From positions 124,001 to 188,000 of the forward strand of contig NW_025939085.1 in assembly GCF_000764305.2 (NCBI RefSeq): a stretch of 64,000 bases of DNA, given 5' to 3'. The stretch comes from Hyalella azteca. Its lineage: Eukaryota > Arthropoda > Malacostraca > Amphipoda > Hyalellidae. Below the pieces are notes generated by a model that ran no database searches, was not told the origin of the DNA, and saw only the letters and a list, made by a program, of their open reading frames with translations. How positions within the stretch are numbered: position 1 is the stretch's first letter; each line of letters begins with the position of its first letter. Shown here in pieces: positions 24,419 to 37,429 of the stretch. The position numbers and the translations under genes were made by a program.

Positions 24419-26539
24419 CGTGTGTCTACATGGTCACTGATAGCACAGGTGTACGGAAAGACCCTCAGGAACACTTGATATTGATGGATGATTTCAAATC
24501 TGAAAGCTAATGATGAGTAACGCGCACATGTAATTTATGCGTCTAGGTAGCAGCTTTATCTTTATAGTTAGTACCAAAAAGTAGATTTTTTACAAGTAAA
24601 ATGATGAAACGAATGCTTTTTGAGAAAATCTGTGTTTGGTACTCGTAATCTATCTCATGTTTGGTACTCGTAATTTTACGCTTAAAATAAAATGGAAGTG
24701 TAGTGCTTAGAATATTTATCAGCACCCCTACTCCGGGATATCTCAATCAAAAATCATTATCAATAAAAACTCATTAATCATTATCATTATCTAAAATCAT
24801 TAATCACTAATAAAAACTCAAAAATCAGTAATCATTAAAAAACTCCCAATCAAAAATTATTATCCTCGGAGGTTTTTCAACGTTGGAAATTCCCTTTAAT
24901 TAAAACACATTAAAATTTATAAACTTGTGAAAAGATCGATGCATATTCTAACCCAATCAACTTTCACTCAAAACTCTGAATTCATTCTTGTTGGAAAATT
25001 CTTTCGATGCAGCATTAAATTATTTAGAATCAAATAATAGAAAATTATCCGCTGTTATTTTTGCGGAATAGTGAATCAATCAACCAGTCACGCGTCTAAT
25101 GCCGGCGTCGCTTCCAAAATATAAGTAAAAATTTGTCAGTGGCCCAGTAGACTCTGTAGAAAAAATCTTCGCCTTATCCTGAAGAGTACAGGGATCTAGA
25201 ACGATCCCCTGATCCTTTATAGCATTCTATCCTCATAGGAGTCGTTAAAGTTGGCGCAGCGGTTTAAGATGTTACAGTAACCTCGCATATGCTGTAAATA
25301 TTTGCGCCGATAATGTACACGAAACACAGCATTAATTGCGCATTTATTTTCTGCACGTGTATGTGAGATGTATACAGCGGCATGATATAACCGAGCAAAA
25401 ATATAGTGTTCCAGTAGACTCATCAAGCATTTTCGCAATCACTAATTCACTTTAAAAAAATCCACCTACTGGCAAAACATCTCGATTGATGCACATATCC
25501 TACAATACTAAGTTTTATTTGTGGTGACAGTCAGAGATCATCTATGATGACCAATTGGCGTGTTATAGCAAAAACCGCTGCAAAATATATGAAAGCTTTT
25601 GAGCACCAAATATTACTCATAGATTAAAACAAAAATTATTATCCTCTTTTCGGTGGCCACCTCAAAGGCACCGATGGTTTTCTAACAGGGACTCTCGGTT
25701 CAGTCAAGTGTTAACCATGGTAAAAAGTTCCTAATCAGATTTGTGAAGAGACTAACGAGCTGTAACATTCTTCACTTGGAGAGTCATTGAGTGGTATTAC
25801 ACCGCAGCACGACGTGTGGAGATGACCCTTCTACAATATACTTCACTAGGGCTTCTAACCTGACGTATATTATTTATTTAACTCACTTATATACCAATTC
25901 TCTACGTCCTCCTCCATGTAGAAATATGAAAAGTATTTCCCAATACAAACGTTCCATTTAATTACAAAACATAGCTTATCAATTGTGTTGAGATATGAAA
26001 TTCTGGAATATAGTAAACAAATTCGCAAGCGCGAGACGGATGTTCAGAGCTCAAACATGAATTAAACTTAAAATTCAGGTATAAAAGAAGATTTAGCGTT
26101 GTCAGGAGCAATTTATACAAGGTTAACAGGAAAATGGTATCCTTGCATTAGGCACAACAGTTTAGACTAACGACAGGATTTATAGTGAGTGCTGAAAACT
26201 TGTTCAAATTATGAAAAAAATGACCAGACTCCCTAGTCAGATGAAGTTCATGCATAGGAACTGTGTAACCGGGCTTCAGACGTCATTTTTATCACCAAAT
26301 GGAAACCAGCTGAGAATGTCAGCAAGGCATCGTTATTTTTCAGTAAACACCGATAAAATAGCTAGATATTTCGGCACGTTCAGCTGAGCAGCTGGATCAC
26401 AGTGGGGGTTAGTGAGCTACCACAAACGCTCAAGCTACAAACCTTCACCTTCCCCCCAGACTCCAGACGTGAGACGCCGACCAGAGATAATTGTGACAAA
26501 CTTATAAAGCTGTCCTAACTTCCATGTCCTGGCCTGACC
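24419..26539. other. No supported gene; simple ATT-rich patch
   Basis: TTTGGTACTCGTAAT occurs twice at about 24633-24676. An irregular AATCATTA / AAAAACTC low-complexity patch occupies 24745-24860. The rest is ordinary AT-rich DNA without recognisable genes. Confidence 0.4.
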
Positions 26540-26815
26540 GCTCACACCACTCGTCACATCCACTCATTCACCGCTCACTCCACTCGCCATCCTCACTCAT
26601 CCACCGCTCACTCCACTCGCCATGCCCACTCATTCACCGCTCACTCCACTCGCCATTCTCACTCATTCACCGCTCACTCCACTCGCCATCCTCACTCATC
26701 CACCGCTCACTCCACTCGCCGTCCCCACTCATTCACCGCTCACTCCACTCGCCATGCCCACTCATCCACCGCTCACTCCATTCGCCATCCCCACTCACTC
26801 ACCGCTCACACTACC
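26540..26815. repeat. 33-bp minisatellite, about 8 copies
   Basis: CACTCATTCACCGCTCACTC followed by CACTCGCCATCC recurs every 33 bases, with C/T and CC/TC variants. The plus-strand translation is an 11-residue repeat (HRSLHSPSPLI). The period is divisible by three and there are no stops, so the open frame is expected by chance. Confidence 0.93.
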
Positions 26816-27023
26816 CACACCATTAAACTAAATGTTACGATGTTAATAATTCATTAAATTAGCTGTACTAAAATATTCTCGGTCAGTTAATTCGTCGTGC
26901 ACTCTTTTCATCAGCTTCTTTCGTAATAAATTTCCGAACATTATCGTCAATTCTCATTTGACTGAAAAACTTCCTTAGACTTAATCTGCATTTCTTTGCT
27001 CCCATACAATTACTTGATTTTGA

Positions 27024-27105
27024 TTTTTTAATGCTGATATCAGTCGCATTGTATTAAACTTATCTTTTTTAATGCTGATATCAGCCGCATCGTTTTAAAC
27101 TTATC
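27024..27105 (+). repeat. 41-bp tandem duplication
   Basis: TTTTTTAATGCTGATATCAG followed by YCGCATTGT-ATTAAACTTATC-like sequence occurs at 27024-27064 and again at 27065-27105, with a few substitutions. Confidence 0.85.
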
Positions 27106-29480
27106 GTTATCAATCGACTCCTTTTTCGAGACGACACCGGAGAGCTGCAATCAGGGTGCCGTAGTCGCTCAGAAGAAGCTCAGCTATCACGCAGCTCTGA
27201 TATTCGAAGCCTTGGCAAGGCATTTAGATAAAAAAAATCTGGACGAGGCGTATTGTTTAACAAAAGCCCAGGCTGGCGTCGACCGTTCTCGCCTAAAAAA
27301 TAATTTCGCCTTAGAGTGAAGCTTTCCACAGACAAACGTCAGGAGATGGGTGACAGCATAACTAATGAAGTTGAAAAATAGTGTCGTTACAGTCGTGTAG
27401 GTGAAAAACTTATTCGACGCTCTGCATCTATAGAAAATCTACATATTTCATGCTATATAGTAAGCAGATGATTCCACATAATATATAAATATAAATCGCT
27501 GGATAGTGAAATAATATTTAATCAAAATATAGACAGATACATTTTATAAATAGGTAATAAATGAAATTGATAGAAAATACAGAGTGAAAGGCAATTTAAA
27601 ATTAAAACAGGTCGTCCGAACAGCAACCTTGCACTCTAAACAACAGTTCCTTAGACTCGCAACAATCTGGCAAAATTCTGCACTCTTAGGTTCAGAATCG
27701 CCAATTAGCCAGATGGCATAATCTACAACGCTGACACTGCTATTATTATTATAATTCCCTAGGGTAATCTTTCAATCAACTTGCAGCCGATGCCTTCAAT
27801 ATTTTTGGTAGGGGAGAAACTTGCAGCGTCTTCTTAGGGAACTTTCCGCAGTTTGCACGAGTGCTGGAAATAAACTATTTCATTGCTGTGCTGATTGAGA
27901 TTGACTGAAGACTGCATGACTTTACTGGCTTGTGCGTCAGTCGGCGTTAGAACTTACTTTTTATCTAGTGCCTTTGCAATGAAAAATTTGATATTTATTT
28001 CGATTTCATTACATTTATTTTCAAACAAGGGATCTAACATAAGATTTTTTTTCACTTTTAGTGACAGAAATACTCGTCATAATCAAATGAAGCCGACTAT
28101 ACTAACTGTGCCAGCTTGTAAAAATTATTAATACACATTTGAAAGAAGCTGAATGTTTTTCAGTTATGTTATGAATGTAAAACAATATCGGTTAGCTTTG
28201 TTATTCGGTTTATAAAGAACAAGAATTAAATAATATTAGCAATGGTTAAAGTGATAAACACGTCAGGATATTTTACATGAATTTACTTTTATATGTCCAA
28301 TGAATCAGTAATTTTTGTTTTGCCACTGCATCTGAAATGTTCGATTTCAAGACTAAACATTTCTACTTCGAGAACAAAGAGAAGCTTAGGACTGGAGGCA
28401 GATAGCCCCGGGCTGTAAGGAAAAAAAAATCAAGCTCAGTTTCAAATTTCAAAATCTTTGCCCTTGGGCACTTCGACCTTGGGCACACTTCGAAAAAGTC
28501 ATTTGACCGTGGCCAAAGAAATACGATTCATTTTCTGTTTACGTAGGACTGTTAGCTTCAAAGAGTTTATGAGATGAATGTGTCTGTTGTAAGTTAAATT
28601 AGACGAAATGAAATTCAAAGGACGGAAATTTATTATAAAACAAAATGTTTGATCCTTAGAGTAAATTTTAGAACAACTGATTTCAATTTTACTCCTCAAA
28701 AATATTTTTTTGGTGGAGTTAAACGTAACGAAAAAAAGGATGCATAAAGAGTTTAAATGAGAAATTCTAATAAGTAAGCTTGGTCTGTATCAAAAAGTTT
28801 ATCTACGAACCTATGGAAAGTAAAATATGCATATTGCTAATGCAGGAGGCTTTCAGATCATGACCTGTGAACAACTCTATTTAGGATCCCTTGTAGCGCA
28901 CGGCGGCCATCATCAGTTATACTTTGGGGTGTTTGAGACAAGCTCGCTTACACCTGACGCCTGAGAGCACAATCCGAAACGGAAAGATATTTGAAAAAAA
29001 ATGCAAATTCTGAAGCCTCTGCTGGGGGCTAGGAAAAAATGTGAGGACAATAAATAATACCGTTTCGGTCTTTGGAAACAACGGGGTTGACGGGACATAA
29101 GATTACGAAACATGAACTATTGTCGTAAATTTTGTAGGGATCGAACACTTCTCTTGCATCGCAATTTGGATTGCATAACAGGTTCAGAAATCCACGAAAG
29201 CAGCGGTCAGTCATGCAGTTAAAATTTATCACTAAGGTGATACTGTGCGAAAATGTTTCTTAACTACGTAAAAAGACAATAAAAAAATTAAATATAGAAT
29301 TTTTACCTGCGTAAATTCGTCATCATGAGACAGTCGAGAATTCTGTCTACTCTAAAACCTAATAAGTCTCCTATTATAACGAATAACTAGCGGAATTAAC
29401 TCAAAATTTGCTGATAAGTAACAGGACATCTAAGTAGAATATCCCGTTACTACTCTGTCGTTGCCAATATATGTATATAT
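27106..29480. other. No supported gene
   Basis: A GC-balanced patch at 27120-27340 gives no persistent frame. CCTTGGGCAC with CTTCGA is duplicated at about 28460-28493. Frames at 27895-28131 and 28913-29232 have no recognisable domain. Confidence 0.4.
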
Positions 29481-29531
29481 ATGATACCTTGGCTCCAGAA
29501 GAATTACCTTTTTCTGGAGCCAAGGTATCAT
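29481..29531. repeat. Perfect 20-bp inverted repeat with 11-base loop
   Basis: ATGATACCTTGGCTCCAGAA (29481-29500) is followed after 11 bases by its exact reverse complement (29512-29531). It sits just right of a TATATGTATATATATG stretch. The arms show no mismatch. Confidence 0.9.
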
Positions 29532-30422
29532 TCAGGTGGTAGAGATTCAAATTTTTAGAGATGACTGCGGTTGCCGAGCAAACCATTTTTAATTGCATTT
29601 TTTGAGCCAAGTCACGAACTTGGACCCTAAGAAGTCATTGGGGCGTGAAGAAAACACCTGGGTCCCAAGCCATGACACAAGGTCGCATTTGCTGCCGCAG
29701 TTTTTTGCTATGTTGAAATTGGAAGAGCCTGGACCATGGTTGTACAGGTACGTTCATGGAAAATCACGTTTATTGGAGTGTTAATTAATATTATAGTTAA
29801 GAGAAAATTCGTGGATAAAATTGGGCAACGAAGATTAGAAATCATGCAATCAATCATTGTAATTAAAAAGTTCTCAAATGAATAAATTTAATTCGAAAAT
29901 ATTTTGGCTATTTCGCGCATATATTTTTTAGAAATATTCTCTAGATTACTGTCAATGAATTGGCTCTACTAATATGCTTTTTCTATTTGGCATGTAATAT
30001 TTTCATGCCCATGATAATTTGACCGCAGCTAATGTTCTATTAATTATAGTAAAAAACTTGTGTACATATTCAGTTACTCTGCGTCAGAAACGATACCAAA
30101 ATTTTGTCGATGAGCCAGCGGTTAAATTAACGCCCATGACCAAGACAGCAATATAAATGTATAACAAAGATTGCTGTAGTGTCATATGGTCTAGATATTC
30201 GATCAAACTTTTGCGGACACTACAGCGGCCTCAGGGATGTGAAATATCTCTGAAGAGAGAAGGCCGGGACGAACAATGTAGCGATCTCACGGCCAAGTCC
30301 CAATAGCGTGGAAGCCGGTAAGATATTTCGTATTGTGGTGAGAGACAATCCGCGTCTTAGTGCGGATAAAGCAACCGGAACCGATGTGCTGTCTTCGCTC
30401 TACGTGCTTAAAGCGAAGCAGG

Positions 30423-30471
30423 CCTCTTACTCATACTTGTACATAGTCCTCTTACTCATACTTGTACATAC
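30423..30471 (+). repeat. 25-bp tandem duplication
   Basis: CCTCTTACTCATACTTGTAC followed by ATA starts at 30423 and again at 30448. Confidence 0.85.
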
Positions 30472-31878
30472 TCGAGATGGGCTTCTATGCCTCGGGCGAT
30501 CTGTCTGGAGAACCTGGGTCCATCTGATGCTTGTTAGGATTCCCGCTAAATGCAGGGTAGCACATAAACCTTCACGACACACTTGAACAAACTCACTCTT
30601 AAGGATGAAATTAATGAAATAATTTCAAATTGAAGTAACGCTTGAGAATACTATTTAATCTGAAACAAGGCGATTTAATTTCTGGTCTATTTTCACTTTC
30701 CGCTTCAATCGAGCGTGAATCAATAAAAAATTCCGTTTAAATATTCAGACTTTAAAAATCTGATAATTATGTATAGGGCCGATGGTTTTTAAAAACTCTT
30801 AGTTATGTCACGGATTCAACAATCTATAATGAATAATTAAACGGTACTTGATCACTGACTATGAATCAATCGGCATGCGAATAACTCATTACTGACCATC
30901 AATTAACGCATATAAAGTTTCACAACGATAGACAACGAAGTAAAAAATTTTCACTTCATCGAATAATCTTTTTTGGATGTAACTTGGTTGCGTGCTTGTT
31001 ATAGTAATCCAACCATAAATGTGAATTTCAAGTGTTAGCCTTATTTTTCAATGAGCGCGGGCGCGTTCAGAGAAGGGCACATTCCTAAAAAATTTTTTGT
31101 GTATTTTACTCGTCTGAATTCTAAATTAACGAATCTACGTGCTCAATTTGCATCAATTTTATGCAGGCACCATTATTACCGACCATCAATGGAGCAAGTA
31201 ACGAAAAACTGAAGATGTTTGCTGGAATCTAACCTGAAAATTTAAGGTATCTATCGCTTGAGATTGCCAGTCAGGTGCTTTTAGATTACAACTTATTAGC
31301 TCACATTAACTTCGAGTTTCAATTTGATGCAAACAAATGTTACGAAACTTGAAAGTTAAGAATCTGATTCCATTTAAGACTTGTATATTCTTGTAATTCG
31401 TTGATCCTAAACCAGTACCAGCGATTCTTTGTAGTCGTTGGTCTACAAATTTCCTTTGTAAAGAGAAGCAAGTAAAAGAAAGAGTTAAGCACCTATTAAT
31501 GGCTTATACCTACAGAGGACCTCATCGTTTGGTTTTGGAGGGAGTACAGAAGAGATGCACTTCAAATGGTAACACATTGGCAATAGATTACCTTTTTTGC
31601 TGCAGCTGACTTCTACAACGGCAGTCGTAGCGTCACAAAGTCATTGATGATCGATGGAACCTAAAAAGTGAAGTCGTGTGAGTTCTTGTATTGTGGTTTG
31701 TAATTGATTAAATTATCGTCAATGGCACCGAAGGCAAACATTCATTATGATCATAACACACATAACTACCAATCAGTCTACGTCGTCACAGATACTCCTT
31801 TTCTGGTTATAAAGGATTTCTTTACGAGTGGGTAAACGATATTTGATAATAACTATATTTAAAAACTACAGTAAACCT

Positions 31879-32065
31879 GCATCGATCGATATTGTCTCCT
31901 GGATTGTCGGAAAGATTCTTGAGCGAGTATGATAAATATTTTGAGAACGCATCGCACAATATTGTCTGGGGAGTCGAACAGTTTTATGAACGAGTGTTGC
32001 TGTAATATTTAGAATGTATATGAAATATATTTTCTCCTGGATTGCCTGATTGTTAACGAATATTC
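31879..32065. repeat. Degenerate tandem repeat, period about 75-80
   Basis: ATATTGTCTCCTGGATTGTC at 31889 recurs as ATATTGTCTGGGGAGTCG near 31959 and as TTTTCTCCTGGATTGCC near 32030. Each copy is followed by an ACGAGT- or AACGAAT-like block. Divergence is high and the alignment was made by eye. Confidence 0.5.
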
Positions 32066-33770
32066 CTAATGAGATTTAATGATGCATTCGGCCTGCGTGC
32101 ACTTGAAGATGACACTATTCCCTGATTTAATTGCTCATTTACAGTTAAATTTATTGCGGTGCGAACAACTTGAATTATGGCCGGTGGCCTATAGAATACG
32201 AAGGTCATATTCTTTTGTTAGTTAGTTTTATGATGGTTATACATCAATCAATGTATAATATAGTGCAGTGCGGACTATTACGGAGACCTTACCAATTTTG
32301 CAATTTCATTTTTTTTTCGTTCTGTAGCTTTAGTTCCAAGATGTTGCGCAGAAAATGTAATCATAAATGCATCATGCAGTGGTTGAAAATAGGCAGATAA
32401 TAAATTGCATCTTAAAGTTTACTTGGGTCTTCCATATACTTGCCAGCACGACAGATACGTAGAGTGATACAGCAGCTAAAAAACTGAAGGTTTTACATCG
32501 GCTCATTTGACATCATTTCCCATAAGAAGAAGTGAAGTAGCAAAGTCTGGCTAATTATTAATAATTGTGGTCGTATTTGCTCTTTTGATGTTGAAGTAGC
32601 GTAAATAAATTTCAACATTAAGTACTCGTAGTAAATCCTAGTGAACGTTTAACTATAGATGATGCCTCTCATAAACGTAGAGTTTATCAGATTTTACGGG
32701 TTGCCAGAGAGTATTTCTGCAGAAAATTTATAGTCAACTCACTTATAAGATTATTGTAAATGAACAAGGATGACAATAGGCATCGCGTGTTAAGTGCTTC
32801 AGAGCACACGGATTTTGGTTGCGGAAAGTTGGACAATCTTATGAAACCCAATGCAATAAATAATTCAAAGTATTTGATATAAATATATTTAACTGCGCGT
32901 TTAGAAGGCATGGACACTTCAACTATGAATACATAAATTTCTAGCGTTCTCTCTGCAAGCCATACTGACATGTATATATTTATTTTAATAACCCATAACA
33001 AATTACAAACTCTGAGACTGTCATATATTAAGCTGCTTCTTTCGTGGTCATTCATAAGAAACTGCCTTGCAAGTGTTCCAGCAACGATTGGTCGTGGCTT
33101 TTACAAGACAAAATCTCAGAATAAAAACGGCGGCAATGCCGAGTCTCTTACCAGTAACTGCCAGAGCTGCATTCAAATTTTGAACTGCACTAGTAGGCCT
33201 ATCCAGGATGGCAGTCTTCGGAGTCGTTCACTTCCTCTGTTCGTCTTCTGATGCTACTTCACGAAATGCATTCATCATTCCCGTAGAATAATTATACTAT
33301 ATCGCGGAAAACTTGTGGTGTTATTATATTTCAAGTCATTATTAATTCCATCGATGTTGCCGAATATTTTTAATGGAATTAAGCATTATTTAGTTGTCTG
33401 TTTTGGAATGGAACTGAACGCGTCGATGTCGCTCCTCCATCCCTGCCCACCCAGCGCAGCCTCGCTGGCTCGAGCTGGGCATCTGTGCTTCGTATCAGGG
33501 ATTGATTATAAGCTTCTTATCAACGACCTCTGAGATTATTGCATCCATTGAAGATTAGTGCCCGAAGATCATAAGGCTATAATCGGCAACCTCTAATACC
33601 AATGAAGCTATCGGCTATTCGTAACAGTTGATTATAAGGTTATTAAAACAACATCAAAGATTATTGCCGACATCGGTAGTTTGTTATAAGGTTATATACA
33701 GTCAACAACCTATCGGTCATTTTAACCGTTACAAGTTTCACAATGATTGGAGATTGTGAAGTACCAAACC
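32066..33770. other. No supported gene
   Basis: The 122-codon minus frame at 32687-33055 is long for chance but has no domain that I recognise. GATTATAAG/GGTTAT-like degenerate words recur at 33490-33700. ATTAATTCCAT and its near complement AATGGAATTAA (33341-33381) form a weak hairpin. Confidence 0.4.
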
Positions 33771-33880
33771 TAGAAATATGAACGTACCAAAAAGGTACAA
33801 ATTAATGTACCTAAAAAATATGAATGTACCAAAATATGAATGTACCAAAATATGAATGTACCTAAAAGGTACATTCATAT
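33771..33880. repeat. AATATGAATGTACC repeat ending in a perfect hairpin
   Basis: AATATGAATGTACC-like words recur about every 16-20 bases. The last (ATATGAATGTACCT, 33850-33863) is followed after AAA by its exact reverse complement at 33867-33880. Confidence 0.8.
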
Positions 33881-34697
33881 GTAAATTCTACTTTTTTTAA
33901 TACGTATTAATCGCTATTCTACATAGATCCGACTTTGGGAGGTTCAGTTTAAAACTTACAGAATTACAGGCAATATCTGTAATTTTGTGGCTCCATTTGA
34001 ATAGCTGTAGATTTTCATTTCACAAATATATATCGTGTTTTATAAAGTGCTACACGTTGTTAAAATTTCTAATGGTAGAAATAATTCAATTTTTTAATCG
34101 TTACACGAAGCCTATTGATGCTTGGTAGCGAAGGGAAAACAGCGCAAGGAGGAGATTTACACTCGAAGGCTGTAAACGGAATTGGAGAGCAAGAAAAAAA
34201 AAGCATCAATGGAATAGTAGGCCTATACGTAGACGAAGAAGGTCTAAGATAGCTGGAGAAAAACAAAGAGCCGCAGAGAGAAGGTGAGGAGAGTATAGAT
34301 GAAGAAACGGTTGCTCTCTTTCTCGCACATCAACACTGGAACTTGACTATGAAATCGCTATTTTCCAGTATCCGTGCCTGTACTCCATTTCTTCGCTTAT
34401 ATTATCTAGGAAATTGAAACCTGAACAACTTTGAACATTGGTAAGAGCAAATCACTCACGAGTAGCTTGTGCACTGTCTACGTGCACTAGCTTGATATGA
34501 CAAATGGGTTAATTATTGTCAGTTTAAACACAGTGATGATTGTGAATATTTGAGCTAAAATTTTAATTTATGAAAGCAGAAAAACATAGCCAGACGATGC
34601 TCGAAAAAAAGATCCTAATGTTAAATGCATAAATTAGATCTTAATGTATTACCAGATAGATCCTATATTACATTATACATTGTATATTAGATAAATC

Positions 34698-34865
34698 CTA
34701 ATGTATTACTGCCTGCAGGCACCTATTGATACAGTGAATCAGTTGCACACTACAGCCTGAGGGATGAAGGTATTCCTCTTGATGTTGTGAGACTTCCAGG
34801 TTTATGCGGCGCTTCACGGTGGTGCAGGTGATGCTAAACGCCAGCAGCTCGCGGCACCAAAGCAT
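34698..34865 (-). CDS. Possible small coding exon or short ORF (55 codons), unidentified
   Basis: The frame starts at an ATG (34863-34865) and ends in TAG. It begins MLWCRELLAFSITCTTVKRR and uses many G/C-ending codons (CTG, GCG, ATC, ACC, GTG, AAG, CGC), unlike the AT-rich chance frames around it. A GCGAGCAG acceptor-like sequence lies just upstream of the ATG, and an in-frame TGA about ten codons upstream. I recognise no domain. It could be a terminal exon, a fragment of an old repeat, or a chance frame in a GC-rich patch. Confidence 0.2.
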   Translation of the reverse strand: MLWCRELLAFSITCTTVKRRINLEVSQHQEEYLHPSGCSVQLIHCINRCLQAVIH

Positions 34866-36152
34866 TTCCGGAAACCTGCTCGCGTTGCGGAAATCTCACG
34901 GATCCTAATAACCTAACCTACTTTTTTCTTATTTCACCCCCCATTTCCTTTTGCAGTTCAGGTGAACTGGGACATCCTTCATGGAAGACTTAGAGAACGT
35001 TCGGCCATGCCGCGGCCGTCTTTAAAACGCCCGTGATTGTTGAACGCAAAGCTCCCTGAGACTACTCCTTCTCCAGGCGCTCTTCTGAGTCGTCACTAAA
35101 CCACCATTAAATAGGAACAATAATAGCTGGGGAGGAACTAGACTATAGTTATGGATGACTGTAATAGTAATGTATTTTCTTTATAATATTAAAATAGCTT
35201 TTCTTGTCGGTACGAAAAGCAAATAATTAAGAAGAATTAACCTCTAAAAGTATGAGACGTTATAAACGTAAATTTTATATCATATCTAATCTTCACACTT
35301 TCTTATTGCACACAGTCTTACAGCGTTTTGGAAAACAGACGTCGATTACAGAGAAAATAAGATATAGACATAATAAGAAATAAGATATAGACATCAGACA
35401 ATAAGATATCGATATAAAATTAGATAGACAAGCGGAAGCCGAAAATCCGCGGGCTGATGCAGCCCTAAATATGCGATGCAAATGAGGACTTTATACTTTA
35501 ATATTGAACGCGAGGGCAACCTCAGGGAACTGAAATCTTGATCGCTACTGAAACTAAGTACAGGCAAGCGATCTACGCTTCAAAAGGCGGTCGACTCTAC
35601 AAAAATTAGCCATGGCACTTCGTCTCTGAGGGGAGCGATCTACGCAATTAAATGCTAGGAAGCTAGAGAAGTTTTGAAATAATTTATTAAATACGAAATG
35701 AATGTATGAAACTTAAAAATAATGTCATTTAGACCTAGATTTATTGTAGACTATCATCACTGGGAAAGGAAACTGGTGTCTCTGGACAAGACTGTCAACG
35801 GAAAGTATTGTCACTGGACGCAACTGTGCATGCAAATTAGTTCTTTTGGAAACGACTGGCGGAAAATATTTTCATTATAAACTACTGGACGTGGTGATAT
35901 TTTATATGAGTTAGCCACTCATTTATTTGTTTACTAACTTCCTCTACACTATATTTCTACTAATGATCAATAATTAAACAGGCAATTATTTTCCTAGATT
36001 TGACTCTTTTGTTTATTTTTTATAACTTAGAAGTTATTACAATATAGAGGCTGTTCGTGTGTGTTATCACTTATATTTAATTCTTGGTATTATTTAAATT
36101 TTTTATGCGTGATTTTAATCGGGGAGAGCAGCAGTAATTTCCCAGTAAATAG
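34866..36152. other. No supported gene
   Basis: ATAAGATATAGACAT-like words recur three times at about 35358-35415, and GCGATCTACGC occurs twice (about 35568 and 35636). Otherwise nothing is recognisable. Confidence 0.4.
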
Positions 36153-36267
36153 TGCAGCAGTAACTGTAGTTGTAGCAGTAACTGTAGTTGCAGCAGTAAC
36201 TGTAGTTGTAGCAGTAACTGTAGTTGTAGCAGTAACTGTAGTTGTAGCAGTAACTGTAGTTGTAGCA
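36153..36267. repeat. 18-bp minisatellite truncated by the assembly gap
   Basis: GCAGTAACTGTAGTTGTA repeats about six times up to the first N. The unit has no stops in several frames, giving V-A-rich or L-Q-rich translations that are repeat artefacts. Confidence 0.93.
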
Positions 36268-37236
36268 NNNNNNNNNNNNNNNNNNNNNNNNNNNNNNNNN
36301 NNNNNNNNNNNNNNNNNNNNNNNNNNNNNNNNNNNNNNNNNNNNNNNNNNNNNNNNNNNNNNNNNNNNNNNNNNNNNNNNNNNNNNNNNNNNNNNNNNNN
36401 NNNNNNNNNNNNNNNNNNNNNNNNNNNNNNNNNNNNNNNNNNNNNNNNNNNNNNNNNNNNNNNNNNNNNNNNNNNNNNNNNNNNNNNNNNNNNNNNNNNN
36501 NNNNNNNNNNNNNNNNNNNNNNNNNNNNNNNNNNNNNNNNNNNNNNNNNNNNNNNNNNNNNNNNNNNNNNNNNNNNNNNNNNNNNNNNNNNNNNNNNNNN
36601 NNNNNNNNNNNNNNNNNNNNNNNNNNNNNNNNNNNNNNNNNNNNNNNNNNNNNNNNNNNNNNNNNNNNNNNNNNNNNNNNNNNNNNNNNNNNNNNNNNNN
36701 NNNNNNNNNNNNNNNNNNNNNNNNNNNNNNNNNNNNNNNNNNNNNNNNNNNNNNNNNNNNNNNNNNNNNNNNNNNNNNNNNNNNNNNNNNNNNNNNNNNN
36801 NNNNNNNNNNNNNNNNNNNNNNNNNNNNNNNNNNNNNNNNNNNNNNNNNNNNNNNNNNNNNNNNNNNNNNNNNNNNNNNNNNNNNNNNNNNNNNNNNNNN
36901 NNNNNNNNNNNNNNNNNNNNNNNNNNNNNNNNNNNNNNNNNNNNNNNNNNNNNNNNNNNNNNNNNNNNNNNNNNNNNNNNNNNNNNNNNNNNNNNNNNNN
37001 NNNNNNNNNNNNNNNNNNNNNNNNNNNNNNNNNNNNNNNNNNNNNNNNNNNNNNNNNNNNNNNNNNNNNNNNNNNNNNNNNNNNNNNNNNNNNNNNNNNN
37101 NNNNNNNNNNNNNNNNNNNNNNNNNNNNNNNNNNNNNNNNNNNNNNNNNNNNNNNNNNNNNNNNNNNNNNNNNNNNNNNNNNNNNNNNNNNNNNNNNNNN
37201 NNNNNNNNNNNNNNNNNNNNNNNNNNNNNNNNNNNN
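36268..37236. other. Assembly gap (969 N)
   Basis: This is an unbroken run of N between a minisatellite and a poly-C tract. The true length of the array inside the gap is unknown. Frames crossing the gap are meaningless. Confidence 1.
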
Positions 37237-37240
37237 CCAG

Positions 37241-37252
37241 CCCCCCCCCCCC
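37241..37252. repeat. Poly-C tract (12 C) at the gap edge
   Basis: Twelve C residues follow CCAG directly after the gap. Homopolymers of this kind often stop sequencing, which may explain the gap edge. Confidence 0.9.
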
Positions 37253-37429
37253 GAGTGCAATCGTTCTCTGCGTAGCAGAACTTCCTCCCACTCATACACA
37301 AAATAAAATTAAGTTTGAATTACATTTACCCCGTTTTCTTTGACTTCTTCTTTGATGTTCTAGCTATTACCAGGCATGCGCTTGTCAATCCATTCTATAT
37401 ACTTTCTCATCTCTTGCTCGTGTGCTTAG

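Noticed and set aside
36061..37301. Frames of about 400 codons on both strands
   Set aside because: They exist only because the run of N contains no stops; the sequenced ends are minisatellite and poly-C.
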